Shown: piece after piece, positions 21,814 through 32,859 of the stretch
Layout: each line of letters begins with the position of its first letter
How positions within the stretch are numbered: the first letter of the stretch is position 1
NCBI RefSeq assembly: GCF_001668675.1
Contig: NZ_LZKQ01000195.1
Span: forward strand, 1 to 42,408
Length of the DNA: 42,408 nt
Direction of reading: 5' to 3'
Source: Mycobacterium asiaticum
GTDB taxonomy: Bacteria > Actinomycetota > Actinomycetes > Mycobacteriales > Mycobacteriaceae
Translations under genes and position numbers: made by a program
Notes under the pieces: model-generated
Told to the model about the DNA's origin: nothing
The model's database searches: none
What the model saw: only the letters and a program-made list of their open reading frames with translations

Positions 21814-22427
21814 TCAGACCAGCAGTCGAAGGGCCGCCGCGACCGCCAGCTGGGCGACGTCGAGGCTTTTGGAGCCGAGGTCGTGCCGGGCGCCGGTGAT
21901 CTCGACGATCTCGGTGCGTGCCGGGATCAGCGCGGCCGCGTCGCGCAGTTCGGCGATGCTGCCGAACGGGTCGGAGGTGCCGTGGGTGAACACCGTGGGG
22001 GTGGTGATCTCCGGCAGGTGTTCGGTGCGGGCACGCTCCGGCTTGCCGGGCGGATGGACCGGGTAGGAGAACAGCGTCAGCACATCCACCGGTGAGCGGT
22101 TTTCGGCAACCACCATGGATGTCTGCCGCCCGCCGTAGGAATGTCCGCCGGCCACCAACGGGCCGCCGGCAAGGTCGCGGCACAACTGGATTGCCTCGAC
22201 GATGCCGTCGCGGTCGGTGGCGGCCGAACCCGACGGCGGGCCCTTCGGGCGACGGCGCCGGTACGGCAGGTTGTACCGCACCGCAAGCCAGCCGACTCGG
22301 GCCCACTCGTCGCAAACCCGTTGCAACAGTGCGGAATCCCGATTGCCGCCGGCGCCATGGGTCAACGCCACCACCCCGTGCGGGTTGCCTTCGGGCCGGT
22401 GCGCGACTCCGGCGATTTGATCGAGGT

Positions 22428-22431
<4 letters not shown>
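21814..22431 (-). CDS. alpha/beta hydrolase, Rv0421c-like
   Basis: The 205-residue product is an alpha/beta hydrolase of the KANL3/Tex30-like (dienelactone hydrolase-like) type. It shows the oxyanion region ALTHGAGGNRDS, the nucleophile elbow AGGHSYGGRQTS, FTHGTSDPFGS with the likely acid, and ARHDLGSKS with the His. The start chosen is the GTG at 22431, giving NLDQIAGVAHRP, because it overlaps the thiD stop as GTGA and matches the length recalled for M. tuberculosis. A longer frame from 22512 would run 85 bp into thiD. It is the last gene of the thiC-thiD transcript; a link to thiamine is not shown. Confidence 0.85.
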
Positions 22432-24985
<2,554 letters not shown>

Positions 24986-25090
24986 TCCCCCACGCTAGCG
25001 CAGCGCCGCCCGCGGATGCGAGGGGAGAATGTCCGCAACAGAGTTGAGCTGCTCGTATGTGCTGTCGCCGGCGGATGGGATGATGGCGGG

Positions 25091-25738
25091 GTGCAACCCG
25101 CCGGAGCAGGCCCCTACCTCAATGTGGGCAGCTTCCGGTTCTGGTTCGTCGGCCAGCGCTGGGAGTGGTCGGACGAGGTGGCCCGGATGCACGGCTACGA
25201 GCCCGGTTCGGTCGAGCCCACCACCAAACTGCTGCTGTCGCACAAGCATCCGGAAGACCGCGCGCACGTCCAGGACCTACTGGACTACGCGCTGCGTTCG
25301 GGGGAGCCGTTCTCCAGCCGACACCGGTTCATCGATACGCGTGGTCAGGTGCATGACGCGATCGTGGTGGCCGACCGCATGCTGGACGAGTCGGGTGCGG
25401 TGCTGGGCACCGCGGGCCACTACATCGATCTCACCGACACCTTCGACGAGGCGCGCCAGGAGGTGCTCGACGAGGCGTTACCCGACCTGTTCGAGAACCG
25501 CGCGGCCATCGAGCAAGCCAAAGGTGTGCTGATGTACGTGTACCGGGTCAACGCCGAGCAGGCGTTTCGGGTGCTGCAGTGGCGGTCGCAGGAAACCAAC
25601 GTCAAACTGCGCGCGCTCGCCAAGCAACTGCTGGACGAGGTCACGTCGCTGGCCAATCCGTCGACCGTCGCGCAGGGACAGTTCGACCACCTGTTGCTGA
25701 CCGTGCATGAACGCATCCCTGCCGAATCCAGCCCGTAA
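25091..25738 (+). CDS. PAS-ANTAR RNA-binding antiterminator regulator
   Basis: The 215-residue product has a PAS-like fold at about 10-120 (FRFWFVGQRWEWSDEVARMHG, HPEDRAHVQDLLDYALRSGEPFSSRHR, GHYIDLTD). An ANTAR domain follows at about 135-190 (NRAAIEQAKGVLMYVYRVNAEQAF and LRALAKQLLDEV). ANTAR domains bind paired hairpin RNAs and prevent transcription termination, usually on a signal from the sensory domain. The first suitable in-frame start is the GTG at 25091, with only a weak GGCGGG before it; the longer frame open from 23363 is antisense to thiC and not real. It is followed by a STAS gene. The signal and RNA targets are unknown. Confidence 0.88.
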   Translation: MQPAGAGPYLNVGSFRFWFVGQRWEWSDEVARMHGYEPGSVEPTTKLLLSHKHPEDRAHVQDLLDYALRSGEPFSSRHRFIDTRGQVHDAIVVADRMLDESGAVLGTAGHYIDLTDTFDEARQEVLDEALPDLFENRAAIEQAKGVLMYVYRVNAEQAFRVLQWRSQETNVKLRALAKQLLDEVTSLANPSTVAQGQFDHLLLTVHERIPAESSP

Positions 25739-25845
25739 CCAGCGGGTTATTCTCCACAGCACTGAGAAGGGGTGGGGCGGCGGAGTCGGGTATCCGCGCC
25801 TTGTCCACCGGCCGAAATCTGACACATCTAGGCGGGTAACACCGA

Positions 25846-26208
25846 ATGGAGTTGCTGAAGGTCACCCAGGAGTCGCGTGCGGACGGGATCGTCGTGCTCG
25901 CGGACGGGGATATCGATTCGAGTAGCGTCGAAAAGCTGATCGTCCAGCTCAAAAGGGCGCTCGAGGTGGCCGCCACCCACCCGGCGCGCCTGGTGATCGT
26001 CGATCTGGAACGGGTGAATCTGCTCGGCAGCGCCGGGTTGAACGCATTGCTCGACTGTCATGAGGAAGGCGTGGCCGCCGGGACATCGGTGCGACTGGTC
26101 GCCGACCATCCCCCGGTGCTGCAGCCGATCAGGGTCACGGAGTTGGACCGCATCCTGCAGATCTATCCGACCGTCCCCGACGCGCTGCGCGATCACCGGG
26201 ATCGCTGA
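25846..26208 (+). CDS. STAS-domain protein, anti-sigma factor antagonist type
   Basis: The 120-residue product is a single STAS domain: GIVVLADGDIDSSSVEKLIVQL, ARLVIVDLERVNLLGSAGLNAL and a C-terminal helix ending PDALRDHRDR. Ser62 in LGSAGLN is at the position phosphorylated by anti-sigma kinases in SpoIIAA/RsbV proteins. The partner kinase and sigma factor are not next to it. It begins 107 bp after the PAS-ANTAR gene; the gap contains only a weak 5-bp inverted repeat (TTCTC/GAGAA). A role in stress sigma-factor control is inferred from the family. Confidence 0.88.
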   Translation: MELLKVTQESRADGIVVLADGDIDSSSVEKLIVQLKRALEVAATHPARLVIVDLERVNLLGSAGLNALLDCHEEGVAAGTSVRLVADHPPVLQPIRVTELDRILQIYPTVPDALRDHRDR

Positions 26209-26217
26209 CCGCCCCTG

Positions 26218-26493
26218 TTACACGTCTTCCAGCGCCTCGCCGAGTTCCTCCAGAAGCTGATTGCGGTGATTGCTGGCCAGCACGTGTCCGGTGGCGATGA
26301 CCAAGGCGACCGGCCAGTCGATGAGTTCGAAGGCGGCCAACGCCGCCAAGCCGCCGTAATAGGCCAGTTGCTCGGGCCGGGGCACGGCCACCTTGCCCAC
26401 CACCGGCAGGTTGATGGCGAAGGTTTGGCCCTCCCGGATCTTGTCCACAGCGTCGCGCTGGGAGGTTTCCCGGCGAGTTTTGTTTTCCGCCAT
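26218..26493 (-). CDS. small membrane-associated protein, Rv0424c-like
   Basis: The 91-residue product begins MAENKTRRETSQRDAVDKIR and has a central PVVGKVAVPRPEQLAYYGG. One hydrophobic stretch, GGLAALAAFELIDWPVALVIATG, follows, then a charged tail NHRNQLLEELGEALEDV. Length and position fit Rv0424c of M. tuberculosis, as recalled; function is unknown. Two adjacent ATGs exist (26496 and 26493), both after AAAGG; the second has the better spacing. Longer reading to 26709 gives an unconvincing Arg-rich extension. Confidence 0.8.
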   Translation of the reverse strand: MAENKTRRETSQRDAVDKIREGQTFAINLPVVGKVAVPRPEQLAYYGGLAALAAFELIDWPVALVIATGHVLASNHRNQLLEELGEALEDV

Positions 26494-26496
26494 CAT

Positions 26497-26727
26497 TTGC
26501 CTTTCAGTAACGAAGGGTTTGCCGTTGCGCCCGATGGAGCGGTCACCGTCGGGAATATGACGACGACAGATCATCTGGCTGACCCGCTGGCTTCGTCGTT
26601 CGCCGCGTTGCTGAGGGGGCCTTTGACCGAGCTTTATGCGCTGATGTGGCGCGTCGGGGTGCTTGAGGTCGGGACGAGCGATCGGACGGATCACCGGCGC
26701 GTTGCTCAACAGTGCTGATCGCCGCGA
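26497..26727. other. 231-bp gap where M. tuberculosis carries ctpH
   Basis: Between Rv0424c-like and Rv0426c-like genes there is no P-type ATPase. On the plus strand an ATG at 26558 opens a 53-residue frame to 26718 (TTTDHLADPLASSFAALLRG...), with GTCGGGAA a little upstream. It matches no family I know and may be chance or a remnant. No inverted repeats or target duplications are evident. Confidence 0.4.
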
Positions 26728-27189
26728 TCAGTTGGTGCTACGCAGGTTGCCGGATCCTGCCCGCCGGCCGGACGCCTTCTTGGCCGCCGTCTTGGCGGGG
26801 GCCTTCTTGGCCGCGGCCTTGCGCGGCGACGACGTCTCCGGCGCTTCCTCGGTGGGCACGGCAGTCAGTTTCGTCGGGGTCGGCGGCGCGGGCTGCTCGG
26901 GTCCGTGACCCAGCTTGCGCAACAACAGCGCACCACCTCCGACGGCCAGCAGGATCGGCCACTCGACCAGACCCGCGGCGCCGACCGCCCCGAGCGCCAG
27001 CGCGGCCGCGGGGGTGGACTTGCTGCCGGTGCTGAGTCCCTGCTGGATGCCTTCGGCGGCGCCTTTGACGCCGCCGACGATGCCGTTGACTGCGGCGCCA
27101 CCGACAGCGCCGGCCGCAGCCGTGGTCGCTGTCGCCGCCCGACTCACCGTTCGACCCACACCGCGCACCGCTCCGTCGACGACACCCAT
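26728..27189 (-). CDS. membrane protein with Lys/Ala-rich tail, Rv0426c-like
   Basis: The 153-residue product has an Ala/Gly/Val-rich N-terminal half with amphipathic or weakly hydrophobic segments (TATTAAAGAVGGAAVNGIVG). A clear membrane segment follows (ALALGAVGAAGLVEWPILLAVGGGALLL), then a Pro-rich linker and a basic tail with AAAKKAPAKTAAKKASGRRAG. The tail resembles the PAKKA repeats of mycobacterial HupB and histone H1. Position suits Rv0426c; function is unknown. The ATG at 27189 has GGGAG 5 bases upstream. The tail could bind nucleic acid or the acidic envelope, but this is inference. Confidence 0.8.
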   Translation of the reverse strand: MGVVDGAVRGVGRTVSRAATATTAAAGAVGGAAVNGIVGGVKGAAEGIQQGLSTGSKSTPAAALALGAVGAAGLVEWPILLAVGGGALLLRKLGHGPEQPAPPTPTKLTAVPTEEAPETSSPRKAAAKKAPAKTAAKKASGRRAGSGNLRSTN

Positions 27190-27269
27190 GATGACTCCCT
27201 GGCTTGACTCTCCTGCCTGTATACCCCGCCGTCGCGCAGTTCACCAGAATCAGCAACGTGATTCACAGC

Positions 27270-27292
27270 AGGCCCCAAACTTGCTGGGGCCT
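27270..27292 (-). terminator. hairpin at the end of xthA
   Basis: AGGCCCCA at 27270-27277 and TGGGGCCT at 27285-27292 form a perfect 8-bp stem with a 7-base loop. It touches the xthA stop codon (27292-27294), so it probably ends that minus-strand transcript. There is no T tract. Confidence 0.7.
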
Positions 27293-28113
27293 CAGGGGGC
27301 ACGAAGATCAACCAGCACCGGGGCATGATCGCTGGGCGCCTTGCCTTTGCGCTCTTCCCGGACGATCTGCGCATCGGCGACGCGTGCCGCCAGCGCCGGC
27401 GAGCCAAGGATGAAATCGATACGCATCCCTTGCCGTTTCGGGAAACGCAACTGGGTGTAGTCCCAATAGGTGTAGACCCCGGGCCCGGGCGTGAAAGGCC
27501 TTACCACGTCGACGAATTGCGCTTCGACGATGGCGTTGAACGCCTGCCGCTCGGGCTCGGACACGTGGGTGCTGCCCCGGTAGAAATCGGTGCTCCAAAC
27601 GTCCTCGTCGGTGGGCGCAATGTTCCAGTCGCCAACCAGTGCGATCGGAGCGGTCGGGTCCTCACGCAGCCAGTTCGCAGCCGTATCGCGAAGCGCCGCA
27701 AGCCATTCCAGCTTGTACACGTAGTGCGGATCGGTGAGGGTACGGCCGTTGGGGACGTACAGGCTCCACACCCGCACGCCGGCGCAGGTCGCACCCAGGG
27801 CACGCGCCTCCGCCGCGGCGGCCACGTCGGGCTTGCTGCTCCAGGTGGGCTGTCCGTCGAAGCCGACCTGCACGTCGTCGAGGCCGACGCGGGATGCGAT
27901 AGCCACGCCGTTCCACTGGTTGAAACCGACGTGTGCGGTCTCATAGCCGAGCTCGAAGAAGGGCAGGGCCGGAAACTGCGTGTCCGAGCATTTGGTTTCC
28001 TGCATCGCCAGCACGTCCACCTCGGCGCGTTGCAGCCAGTCGAGGACGCGGTCCAGGCGGCTGCGGATCGAGTTCACGTTCCAGGTGGCCAGCCGCAGCG
28101 TGCCGTGGGGCAT
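27292..28113 (-). CDS. xthA: exodeoxyribonuclease III / AP endonuclease
   Basis: XthA incises DNA at abasic sites and has 3'-5' exonuclease and 3'-phosphatase activity in base excision repair. The 273-residue protein has the EEP-fold motifs: TWNVNSIRSRL, the metal-binding Glu in MQETKCSD, LYVPNG, GDWNIAPTDEDVW, GMRIDFILGS and the catalytic SDHAPVLVDL. The ATG at 28113 has GGAG 6 bases upstream; the family starts just before the TWNVNS motif, so longer readings were rejected. It follows the GNAT-like gene after 8 bases, in a def-GNAT-xthA operon. Confidence 0.96.
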   Translation of the reverse strand: MPHGTLRLATWNVNSIRSRLDRVLDWLQRAEVDVLAMQETKCSDTQFPALPFFELGYETAHVGFNQWNGVAIASRVGLDDVQVGFDGQPTWSSKPDVAAAAEARALGATCAGVRVWSLYVPNGRTLTDPHYVYKLEWLAALRDTAANWLREDPTAPIALVGDWNIAPTDEDVWSTDFYRGSTHVSEPERQAFNAIVEAQFVDVVRPFTPGPGVYTYWDYTQLRFPKRQGMRIDFILGSPALAARVADAQIVREERKGKAPSDHAPVLVDLRAP

Positions 28114-28121
28114 GGGTTCTC

Positions 28122-28886
28122 CTATCTCACGGATGGCAGGACGTACCGCCGGCGATGATGCAGCCGAAAGCCCAAAGACTGTGCGGCGGAGGTCGAGTCG
28201 GTCTCCGCCACTGCCAGGTGCGCCCGGGTGGCTCCGTGACACGCGCCCCAGGCCAGCAGCTCCTCGCACCGTCCGGCATCGTCCGCGGGCGCGGCGGACA
28301 GGCCCACCCACCGGGTGCCGTCGGGTGCGTCGGATATCGCGGCGCGAACCGCGCCTTCATCCGGTCGTACCGGCGGGCCGGGCTCGTCCGGATCACAATC
28401 GAGGTCGCGGACCAGAACCTGTTCGACGGTTTCGCAGGCCGGATCCGGTGGCGTAGGCAGCAGCCGGTCGGGAATGACCAGGCGCGGGGTCAGTCCGCGG
28501 CTGGTGTACCACGCGGCAATCGCTGCAACGGTGTCCATCCGGGCCGAGATATCCAGTGGCGCGGCAGAATTGGCGGCCCGGTCAGGTCCGTGCGCGCGCA
28601 GCAGCCAACCGTCCAGCCAGGTGTGCTCGGTGCCGCGCCAGGCCGCCGCGGCGGCGTGCTCGAGCGCGCGGATGTCGGCGGTGCGCACCGGCGCGTCGGT
28701 CAAAACGCGTAGCGCCACCACATCGCCGGGCGCCACCTCGACGACCGCACCGGACTTCGTCTGCACCCGCGCCATGGGCTCGACGGTCAACAGGCGCCCG
28801 ACCGCATCGGTGAGCGGCGGCACCGAGCCGGGGGGCCGCCGGTATCGGAGCGTCACCCGGGTGCCGAGGGCCGGCCAGGAAATCAT
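28122..28886 (-). CDS. GNAT-like acetyltransferase, Rv0428c-like
   Basis: The 254-residue product has an N-terminal small beta domain (LGTRVTLRYRRPPGSVPPLTDAVG, KSGAVVEVAPGDVVALRVL) followed by a segment with EHAAAAAWRGTEHTWLDGWLLRA. The C-terminus resembles the end of a GNAT fold (HLAVAETDSTSAAQSLGFRLHHRRRYVLP). It corresponds to Rv0428c, annotated as a GCN5-related N-acetyltransferase. It is shorter than the roughly 300 residues I recall for that protein, apparently in the middle. The substrate is unknown. The ATG at 28886 overlaps the def stop by one base (TGATG). Confidence 0.82.
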   Translation of the reverse strand: MISWPALGTRVTLRYRRPPGSVPPLTDAVGRLLTVEPMARVQTKSGAVVEVAPGDVVALRVLTDAPVRTADIRALEHAAAAAWRGTEHTWLDGWLLRAHGPDRAANSAAPLDISARMDTVAAIAAWYTSRGLTPRLVIPDRLLPTPPDPACETVEQVLVRDLDCDPDEPGPPVRPDEGAVRAAISDAPDGTRWVGLSAAPADDAGRCEELLAWGACHGATRAHLAVAETDSTSAAQSLGFRLHHRRRYVLPSVR

Positions 28887-29482
28887 CAGTGACCGAACGG
28901 GTCGGGCCCCTCACCCGGCAACCAGGACAAACCGGGCACGCCCCAACCATTCGACTTGACCGCGCGCTTCGCGGCGCGCGCGTGCCGGCCGATCAGGCGG
29001 TCCAGGTAGAGGAATCCGTCGAGGTGACCGGTCTCGTGCTGCAGCATGCGGGCGAACAAGCCGGTGCCCTCGATGCTGACCGGTTTGCCGTCGGCGTCGA
29101 GTCCCGTGACCCGGGCCCAGTCGGCGCGGCCGGTGGGGAAGGACTCGCCGGGAACGGACAGGCAGCCTTCGTCGTCGTCATGCCCGGCGCTGGGCATGGT
29201 CTCCGGGATCTCGGAGGTCTCCAGCACCGGGTTGATCACCACACCGCGGCGGCGGTTGGTCAGCCCGCGGTCGTCGGAGCAGTCGTAGACGAACAGCCGC
29301 AGCCCGTACCCGATCTGGTTTGCCGCCAGGCCGACACCGTGGGCGGCGTCCATCGTGTCGTACATGGTCTTGATGAGTTCGGGCAGATCCGCCGGCAACG
29401 ATCCGTCGGCGCCGACGGCGACGGGCGTCGTGGGCGTATGCAGGACTGGATCTCCCACGATGCGGATGGGTACGACTGCCAT
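28886..29482 (-). CDS. def: peptide deformylase
   Basis: Def removes the N-formyl group from nascent proteins. The 198-residue metalloenzyme has all three motifs: [22 protein letters not shown] with the metal-binding Cys, and [12 protein letters not shown] (HExxH). The acidic insertion SAGHDDDEG before motif II and the C-terminal extension ([22 protein letters not shown]) are typical of mycobacterial forms. The start is the ATG at 29482. The gene leads a three-gene operon with the GNAT-like gene and xthA. The 244-bp upstream region shared with the divergent DUF3263 gene has no convincing gene. Confidence 0.97.
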   Translation of the reverse strand: MAVVPIRIVGDPVLHTPTTPVAVGADGSLPADLPELIKTMYDTMDAAHGVGLAANQIGYGLRLFVYDCSDDRGLTNRRRGVVINPVLETSEIPETMPSAGHDDDEGCLSVPGESFPTGRADWARVTGLDADGKPVSIEGTGLFARMLQHETGHLDGFLYLDRLIGRHARAAKRAVKSNGWGVPGLSWLPGEGPDPFGH

Positions 29483-29726
29483 GGTCGGCTAGCTTAAGCG
29501 CAGCCCGGATCGCACCGGCATGCAAGTGTGACCAAGGCGACCGGACGCACCCGCGCCGGCCGCTGCCTGGTACGCAGCATGGGACGGGCCGAACAAGTCA
29601 GCCGACTCGCGGGGCTGCATTCCGGTTCAACGCATACGGGCGTGTTTCAATATTCGCGCAAAACATTTGCCCCTATGTAGGTCAAAGTCATTCGAGTTTT
29701 CGCCGGAAGGGTCCAGGGGAAGCGAT

Positions 29727-30035
29727 ATGGACAGCGCGATGGCGCGGGCAAATCAAGCGGGGGACGACTCGGAGATCACCGATGGCCTGACCCGTCGTGA
29801 ACACGACATCCTGGCCTTCGAACGTCAGTGGTGGAAGTTCGCCGGGGTCAAGGAAGACGCCATCAAAGAGTTGTTCTCGATGTCGGCGACCCGCTACTAC
29901 CAGGTGCTCAACGCGCTGGTTGACCGGCCCGAGGCGCTGGCCGCCGACCCGATGCTGGTTAAGCGGTTGCGTCGATTGCGCGCCAGCCGTCAGAAGGCCA
30001 GGGCCGCGCGCCGCCTCGGCTTCGAGGTCACCTGA
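29727..30035 (+). CDS. DUF3263 protein, Rv0430-like
   Basis: The 102-residue product matches DUF3263: GLTRREHDILAFERQWWKFAGVKEDAIKELF, then a winged-helix-like MSATRYYQVLNALVDRPEALAADPMLVKRLRRLR and a basic C-terminus (RQKARAARRLG). The fold looks like a small DNA-binding protein, but the function is unknown. The ATG at 29727 follows GGGGAAGC and gives the length recalled for Rv0430; a frame from 29667 adds an unlikely leader. The AT-rich stretch at about 29645-29700 probably holds its promoter. virR follows after 24 bp. Confidence 0.87.
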   Translation: MDSAMARANQAGDDSEITDGLTRREHDILAFERQWWKFAGVKEDAIKELFSMSATRYYQVLNALVDRPEALAADPMLVKRLRRLRASRQKARAARRLGFEVT

Positions 30036-30046
30036 CGGGTCCCGGC

Positions 30047-30052
30047 TACAGT
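30047..30052 (+). promoter_or_regulatory. -10 element for leaderless virR
   Basis: TACAGT fits TANNNT and ends seven bases before the ATG of virR at 30060. No ribosome binding site is visible in front of virR, so a leaderless transcript starting at the A of the ATG is likely. Confidence 0.45.
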
Positions 30053-30059
30053 TGGCTCG

Positions 30060-30527
30060 ATGAACGAGCGCGTACCTGATTCTTCGGGTCTTCCCCTGCG
30101 GGCCATGGTGATGGTGCTGCTGTTTCTGGGTGTGATCTTCCTGCTGCTGGGCTGGCAGGCGCTGGACTCGGCCGGAAAGTCCGACGACGACACGTCCGCG
30201 GTCACAACGGCGCTCACCACCAACGCGCCGACGTCGACCAGTGCAAAGCCGGCGGCGAATCAGGCCGAGGTGCGGGTGTACAACATCTCGTCGCGCGAGG
30301 GCATCGCCGCACGCACCGCCGACGAACTCAAAGCCGCCGGCTTCAAGGTGACCGAAGTGACCAACCTGGCAATACCGGACATCTCAGCTACCACCGTCTA
30401 CTACAACGACGACGGCGAGAAGGCGACCGCGGATGCGGTAGGCCAGAAGCTGGGCGCACCGGTCGAAAAGCGCATCCCCGCGCTTGCCGATCAGCCGCCG
30501 GGTGTCATCGTTTTGGTGACGGGTTGA
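30060..30527 (+). CDS. virR: LytR_C-domain envelope protein VirR
   Basis: VirR (Rv0431) in M. tuberculosis limits release of membrane vesicles and is linked to cell-wall remodelling. The 155-residue product has a short cytoplasmic start, one membrane helix at about 16-36 ([20 protein letters not shown]), a Thr/Ser/Ala-rich linker and a LytR_C domain. That domain includes [31 protein letters not shown] sequence, [17 protein letters not shown] and a terminal GVIVLVTG. The ATG at 30060 lies seven bases after a -10-like TACAGT. sodC follows after 38 bp, also with its own -10-like site. Confidence 0.92.
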   Translation: MNERVPDSSGLPLRAMVMVLLFLGVIFLLLGWQALDSAGKSDDDTSAVTTALTTNAPTSTSAKPAANQAEVRVYNISSREGIAARTADELKAAGFKVTEVTNLAIPDISATTVYYNDDGEKATADAVGQKLGAPVEKRIPALADQPPGVIVLVTG

Positions 30528-30552
30528 TCCTGAGTTCGCCTCGCCGCCAGGC

Positions 30553-30558
30553 TAGGCT
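30553..30558 (+). promoter_or_regulatory. -10 element for leaderless sodC
   Basis: TAGGCT fits TANNNT and ends seven bases before the sodC ATG at 30566; no ribosome binding site is seen. The geometry equals that of virR just upstream. Confidence 0.45.
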
Positions 30559-30565
30559 CTCGGCT

Positions 30566-31276
30566 ATGCCTAAGCTCGCCGGTCTCAATGTCGCAGCCGC
30601 CACCATTTCCGCCCTGTCTGCCGCTGCGCTGCTAAGCGCCTGCAACTCGCCCCAACATGCGGCGACGACACCGGGCACGACGCCGTCGGTCTGGACCGGA
30701 ACCCCGGCGCCGGCGACCTCCGGTCACCAGGAAGCCACGCCGAGCCCGCAGGCTGGGGCCGCGGCGCAGACGTTGCTGTCCGTGCTCAAGGGGCCCGACG
30801 GCGCGCAGATCGCGACGGCGAAATTCGAGTTCGCCAACGGCTACGCTACCGTCACGATCACCACGACCGGTTCCGGCGTGCTCTCGCCCGGGTTCCACGG
30901 TGTGCACATCCACAAGGTCGGCAAGTGCGAACCCAATTCGGTTGCGCCGAACGGCGGTGCGCCCGGTGACTTCCTGTCCGCCGGTGGGCATTTTTCCGCC
31001 CCGGGGGCCAGCGGTCCGCACGCCAGCGGCGACCTGACGTCGTTGCAGGTCCGCAAGGACGGGCAGGGGATGCTGGTGACGACGACGGACGGCTTCACCG
31101 CCGAGGACCTGTTGTCCGGCAGCAAGACCGCGATCATGATCCATGCCGGCGCGGACAACTTCACGAACATCCCGGACCGCTATCAGATCAACGGACAGCC
31201 CGGTCCGGACGAGACGACCATGACCACCGGTGACGCCGGCAAGCGGGTGGCGTGCGGTGTCATCGGGACTGGGTAA
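30566..31276 (+). CDS. sodC: Cu superoxide dismutase lipoprotein SodC
   Basis: SodC detoxifies superoxide outside the membrane and protects against the oxidative burst. The 236-residue product has a signal peptide and the lipobox LLSAC, then an Ala/Pro/Thr-rich linker. The CuZn-SOD fold has the copper ligands in [14 protein letters not shown] and [10 protein letters not shown]; the disulfide Cys are in GKCEPNS and RVACGVIG. The zinc loop ([17 protein letters not shown]) is short, as in the zinc-free M. tuberculosis enzyme. The ATG at 30566 was chosen over 30524 by homology and the nearby -10 element. The next gene starts inside its 3' end. Confidence 0.95.
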   Translation: MPKLAGLNVAAATISALSAAALLSACNSPQHAATTPGTTPSVWTGTPAPATSGHQEATPSPQAGAAAQTLLSVLKGPDGAQIATAKFEFANGYATVTITTTGSGVLSPGFHGVHIHKVGKCEPNSVAPNGGAPGDFLSAGGHFSAPGASGPHASGDLTSLQVRKDGQGMLVTTTDGFTAEDLLSGSKTAIMIHAGADNFTNIPDRYQINGQPGPDETTMTTGDAGKRVACGVIGTG

Positions 31277-32432
31277 GGGACCGGATAAGGGTCCGAGCGG
31301 TCTGCCGGCCACCAGGGCTGCCCACCGCATCGATTTCGCTCGTTCGCCGCGCCCGACCGTCGGCGTGGAGTGGGAGTTCGCCCTCGTCGACGCCCAAACC
31401 AGGGACCTGAGCAACGAGGCCACCGCCGTCATCGCCGAGATCGGCGAAAACCCTTGCGTGCACAAAGAATTGCTGCGCAACACCGTTGAGGTGGTCAGCG
31501 GCATCTGTGAGAACGCGGGGGAGGCGATGGAGGACCTGCGGCGCACCCTGGGCCCCGCGCGTCAGATCGTCCGGGACCGCGGGATGGAGCTGTTCTGCGC
31601 GGGCACCCATCCGTTCGCGCAGTGGTCCAGCCAGAAGCTCACCGATGCCCCCCGCTACGCCGAGTTGATCAAGCGCACGCAGTGGTGGGGCCGGCAGATG
31701 CTGATCTGGGGTGTGCATGTGCACGTGGGGATTTCGTCGGCCAACAAGGTCATGCCGATCATGTCCTCGCTGCTCAACCAGTACCCGCACCTGCTGGCAC
31801 TCTCGGCGTCCTCGCCCTGGTGGGGCGGTGAAGACACCGGGTACGCGAGCAACCGGTCGATGATGTTCCAGCAGTTGCCGACCGCGGGACTGCCCTTCCA
31901 CTTCCAGAAATGGTCGGAGTTCGAAGGATTCGTCTACGACCAGAAGAAGACCGGCATCATCGACCACGTCGACGAAGTGCGTTGGGACATAAGGCCTTCA
32001 CCGCACCTCGGCACGCTCGAGGTGCGCATCTGCGACGGGGTGTCCAACCTGCGCGAGCTGGGTGCGCTGGTGGCACTGACGCACTGCCTGATCGTGGACC
32101 TGGACCGCCGCCTGGAAGCCGACGAATCGCTGCCCACCATGCCGCCCTGGCACGTTCAGGAGAACAAATGGCGGGCGGCCCGGTACGGGCTGGACGCGGT
32201 GATCATCCTGGACGCCGACAGCAACGAGCGGTTGGTCACCGAGGACCTCGACGACGTGCTGAACCGGTTGGAGCCCATTGCCAAGTCGCTGCGATGCTCC
32301 GACGAACTCGCCGCGGTGGCCGACATCCCGCGCCGTGGCGCGTCCTATCAGCGGCAGCGCCGGGTCGCCGAGGAACACGACGGTGACCTGCGGTCGGTGG
32401 TGGACGCACTGGTCGCCGAATTGGAGATCTAG
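31257..32432 (+). CDS. YbdK-type carboxylate-amine ligase, Rv0433-like
   Basis: The 391-residue product belongs to the glutamate-cysteine ligase type 2 family (YbdK), which joins a carboxylate to an amine using ATP. It has [75 protein letters not shown] and [17 protein letters not shown]. The natural substrate is unknown. The GTG at 31257 overlaps sodC by 20 bp; another GTG lies at 31230, and the conserved region begins only near [13 protein letters not shown], so the N-terminus is uncertain. Translation is probably coupled to sodC. Confidence 0.9.
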   Translation: MSSGLGKGPDKGPSGLPATRAAHRIDFARSPRPTVGVEWEFALVDAQTRDLSNEATAVIAEIGENPCVHKELLRNTVEVVSGICENAGEAMEDLRRTLGPARQIVRDRGMELFCAGTHPFAQWSSQKLTDAPRYAELIKRTQWWGRQMLIWGVHVHVGISSANKVMPIMSSLLNQYPHLLALSASSPWWGGEDTGYASNRSMMFQQLPTAGLPFHFQKWSEFEGFVYDQKKTGIIDHVDEVRWDIRPSPHLGTLEVRICDGVSNLRELGALVALTHCLIVDLDRRLEADESLPTMPPWHVQENKWRAARYGLDAVIILDADSNERLVTEDLDDVLNRLEPIAKSLRCSDELAAVADIPRRGASYQRQRRVAEEHDGDLRSVVDALVAELEI

Positions 32433-32460
32433 CGGGCCGCGCCCCAGTTCGCACCCGGAA

Positions 32461-32859
32461 TCAACGCACCGCCGATTCCTGTGAATGGGTCAGTGCGGCA
32501 ATCTGTCTCAGCATTCGACGGACGACCACGCGGTGCGCGCCGGTGCCGATGACCAGGGCGCGGTAAATCTTGCCGTGCGGTCCGGGGAAGGCGGCAAAGG
32601 TGACCGCCCGCAGCCGGGTGCCATCCAGGTCGCTGCCATACGGCTCGATCTCGAAGATGAGCCGGTAGACCGCGAAGGGATGGCGGCCCCGCAGCGCCAG
32701 GCGGCGCGGTTCGATTGCCTCGTGCAGCTTGAATCCGACGGGAACCGTTGTGGGGTCTGCCGGGTCGCGGCACATCTTCCGCAACAGCGCGGACCAGACT
32801 TCGGCCGTTGAGGCGTGGATCGCGATAGCATGCTCATCGATATAGGGTATTCGTTCCAT
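32461..32859 (-). CDS. SRPBCC-like small protein
   Basis: The 132-residue product begins RIPYIDEHAIAIHASTAEVWSAL, the usual opening of START/SRPBCC ligand-binding proteins. It continues with HPFAVYRLIFEIEP and LRAVTFAAFPGPHGKIYRALVIGTGAHRVVVRRML. These proteins form a hydrophobic ligand pocket; the ligand here is unknown. The ATG at 32859 sits within a 12-bp palindrome shared with the divergent TetR gene 21 bp away, so TetR control is likely. A longer frame to 33018 runs antisense through the TetR gene. I recall no such pair at this place in M. tuberculosis. Confidence 0.82.
   Translation of the reverse strand: MERIPYIDEHAIAIHASTAEVWSALLRKMCRDPADPTTVPVGFKLHEAIEPRRLALRGRHPFAVYRLIFEIEPYGSDLDGTRLRAVTFAAFPGPHGKIYRALVIGTGAHRVVVRRMLRQIAALTHSQESAVR

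Noticed and set aside
25750..25780. Weak inverted repeat TTCTC/GAGAA between the ANTAR and STAS genes
   Set aside because: Only five base pairs with a nine-base loop; too weak to call a terminator or an ANTAR target.
29528..29680. A 50-residue GTG-initiated frame between def and the DUF3263 gene
   Set aside because: No ribosome binding site, no family resemblance, and open frames this short are expected by chance at this GC content.
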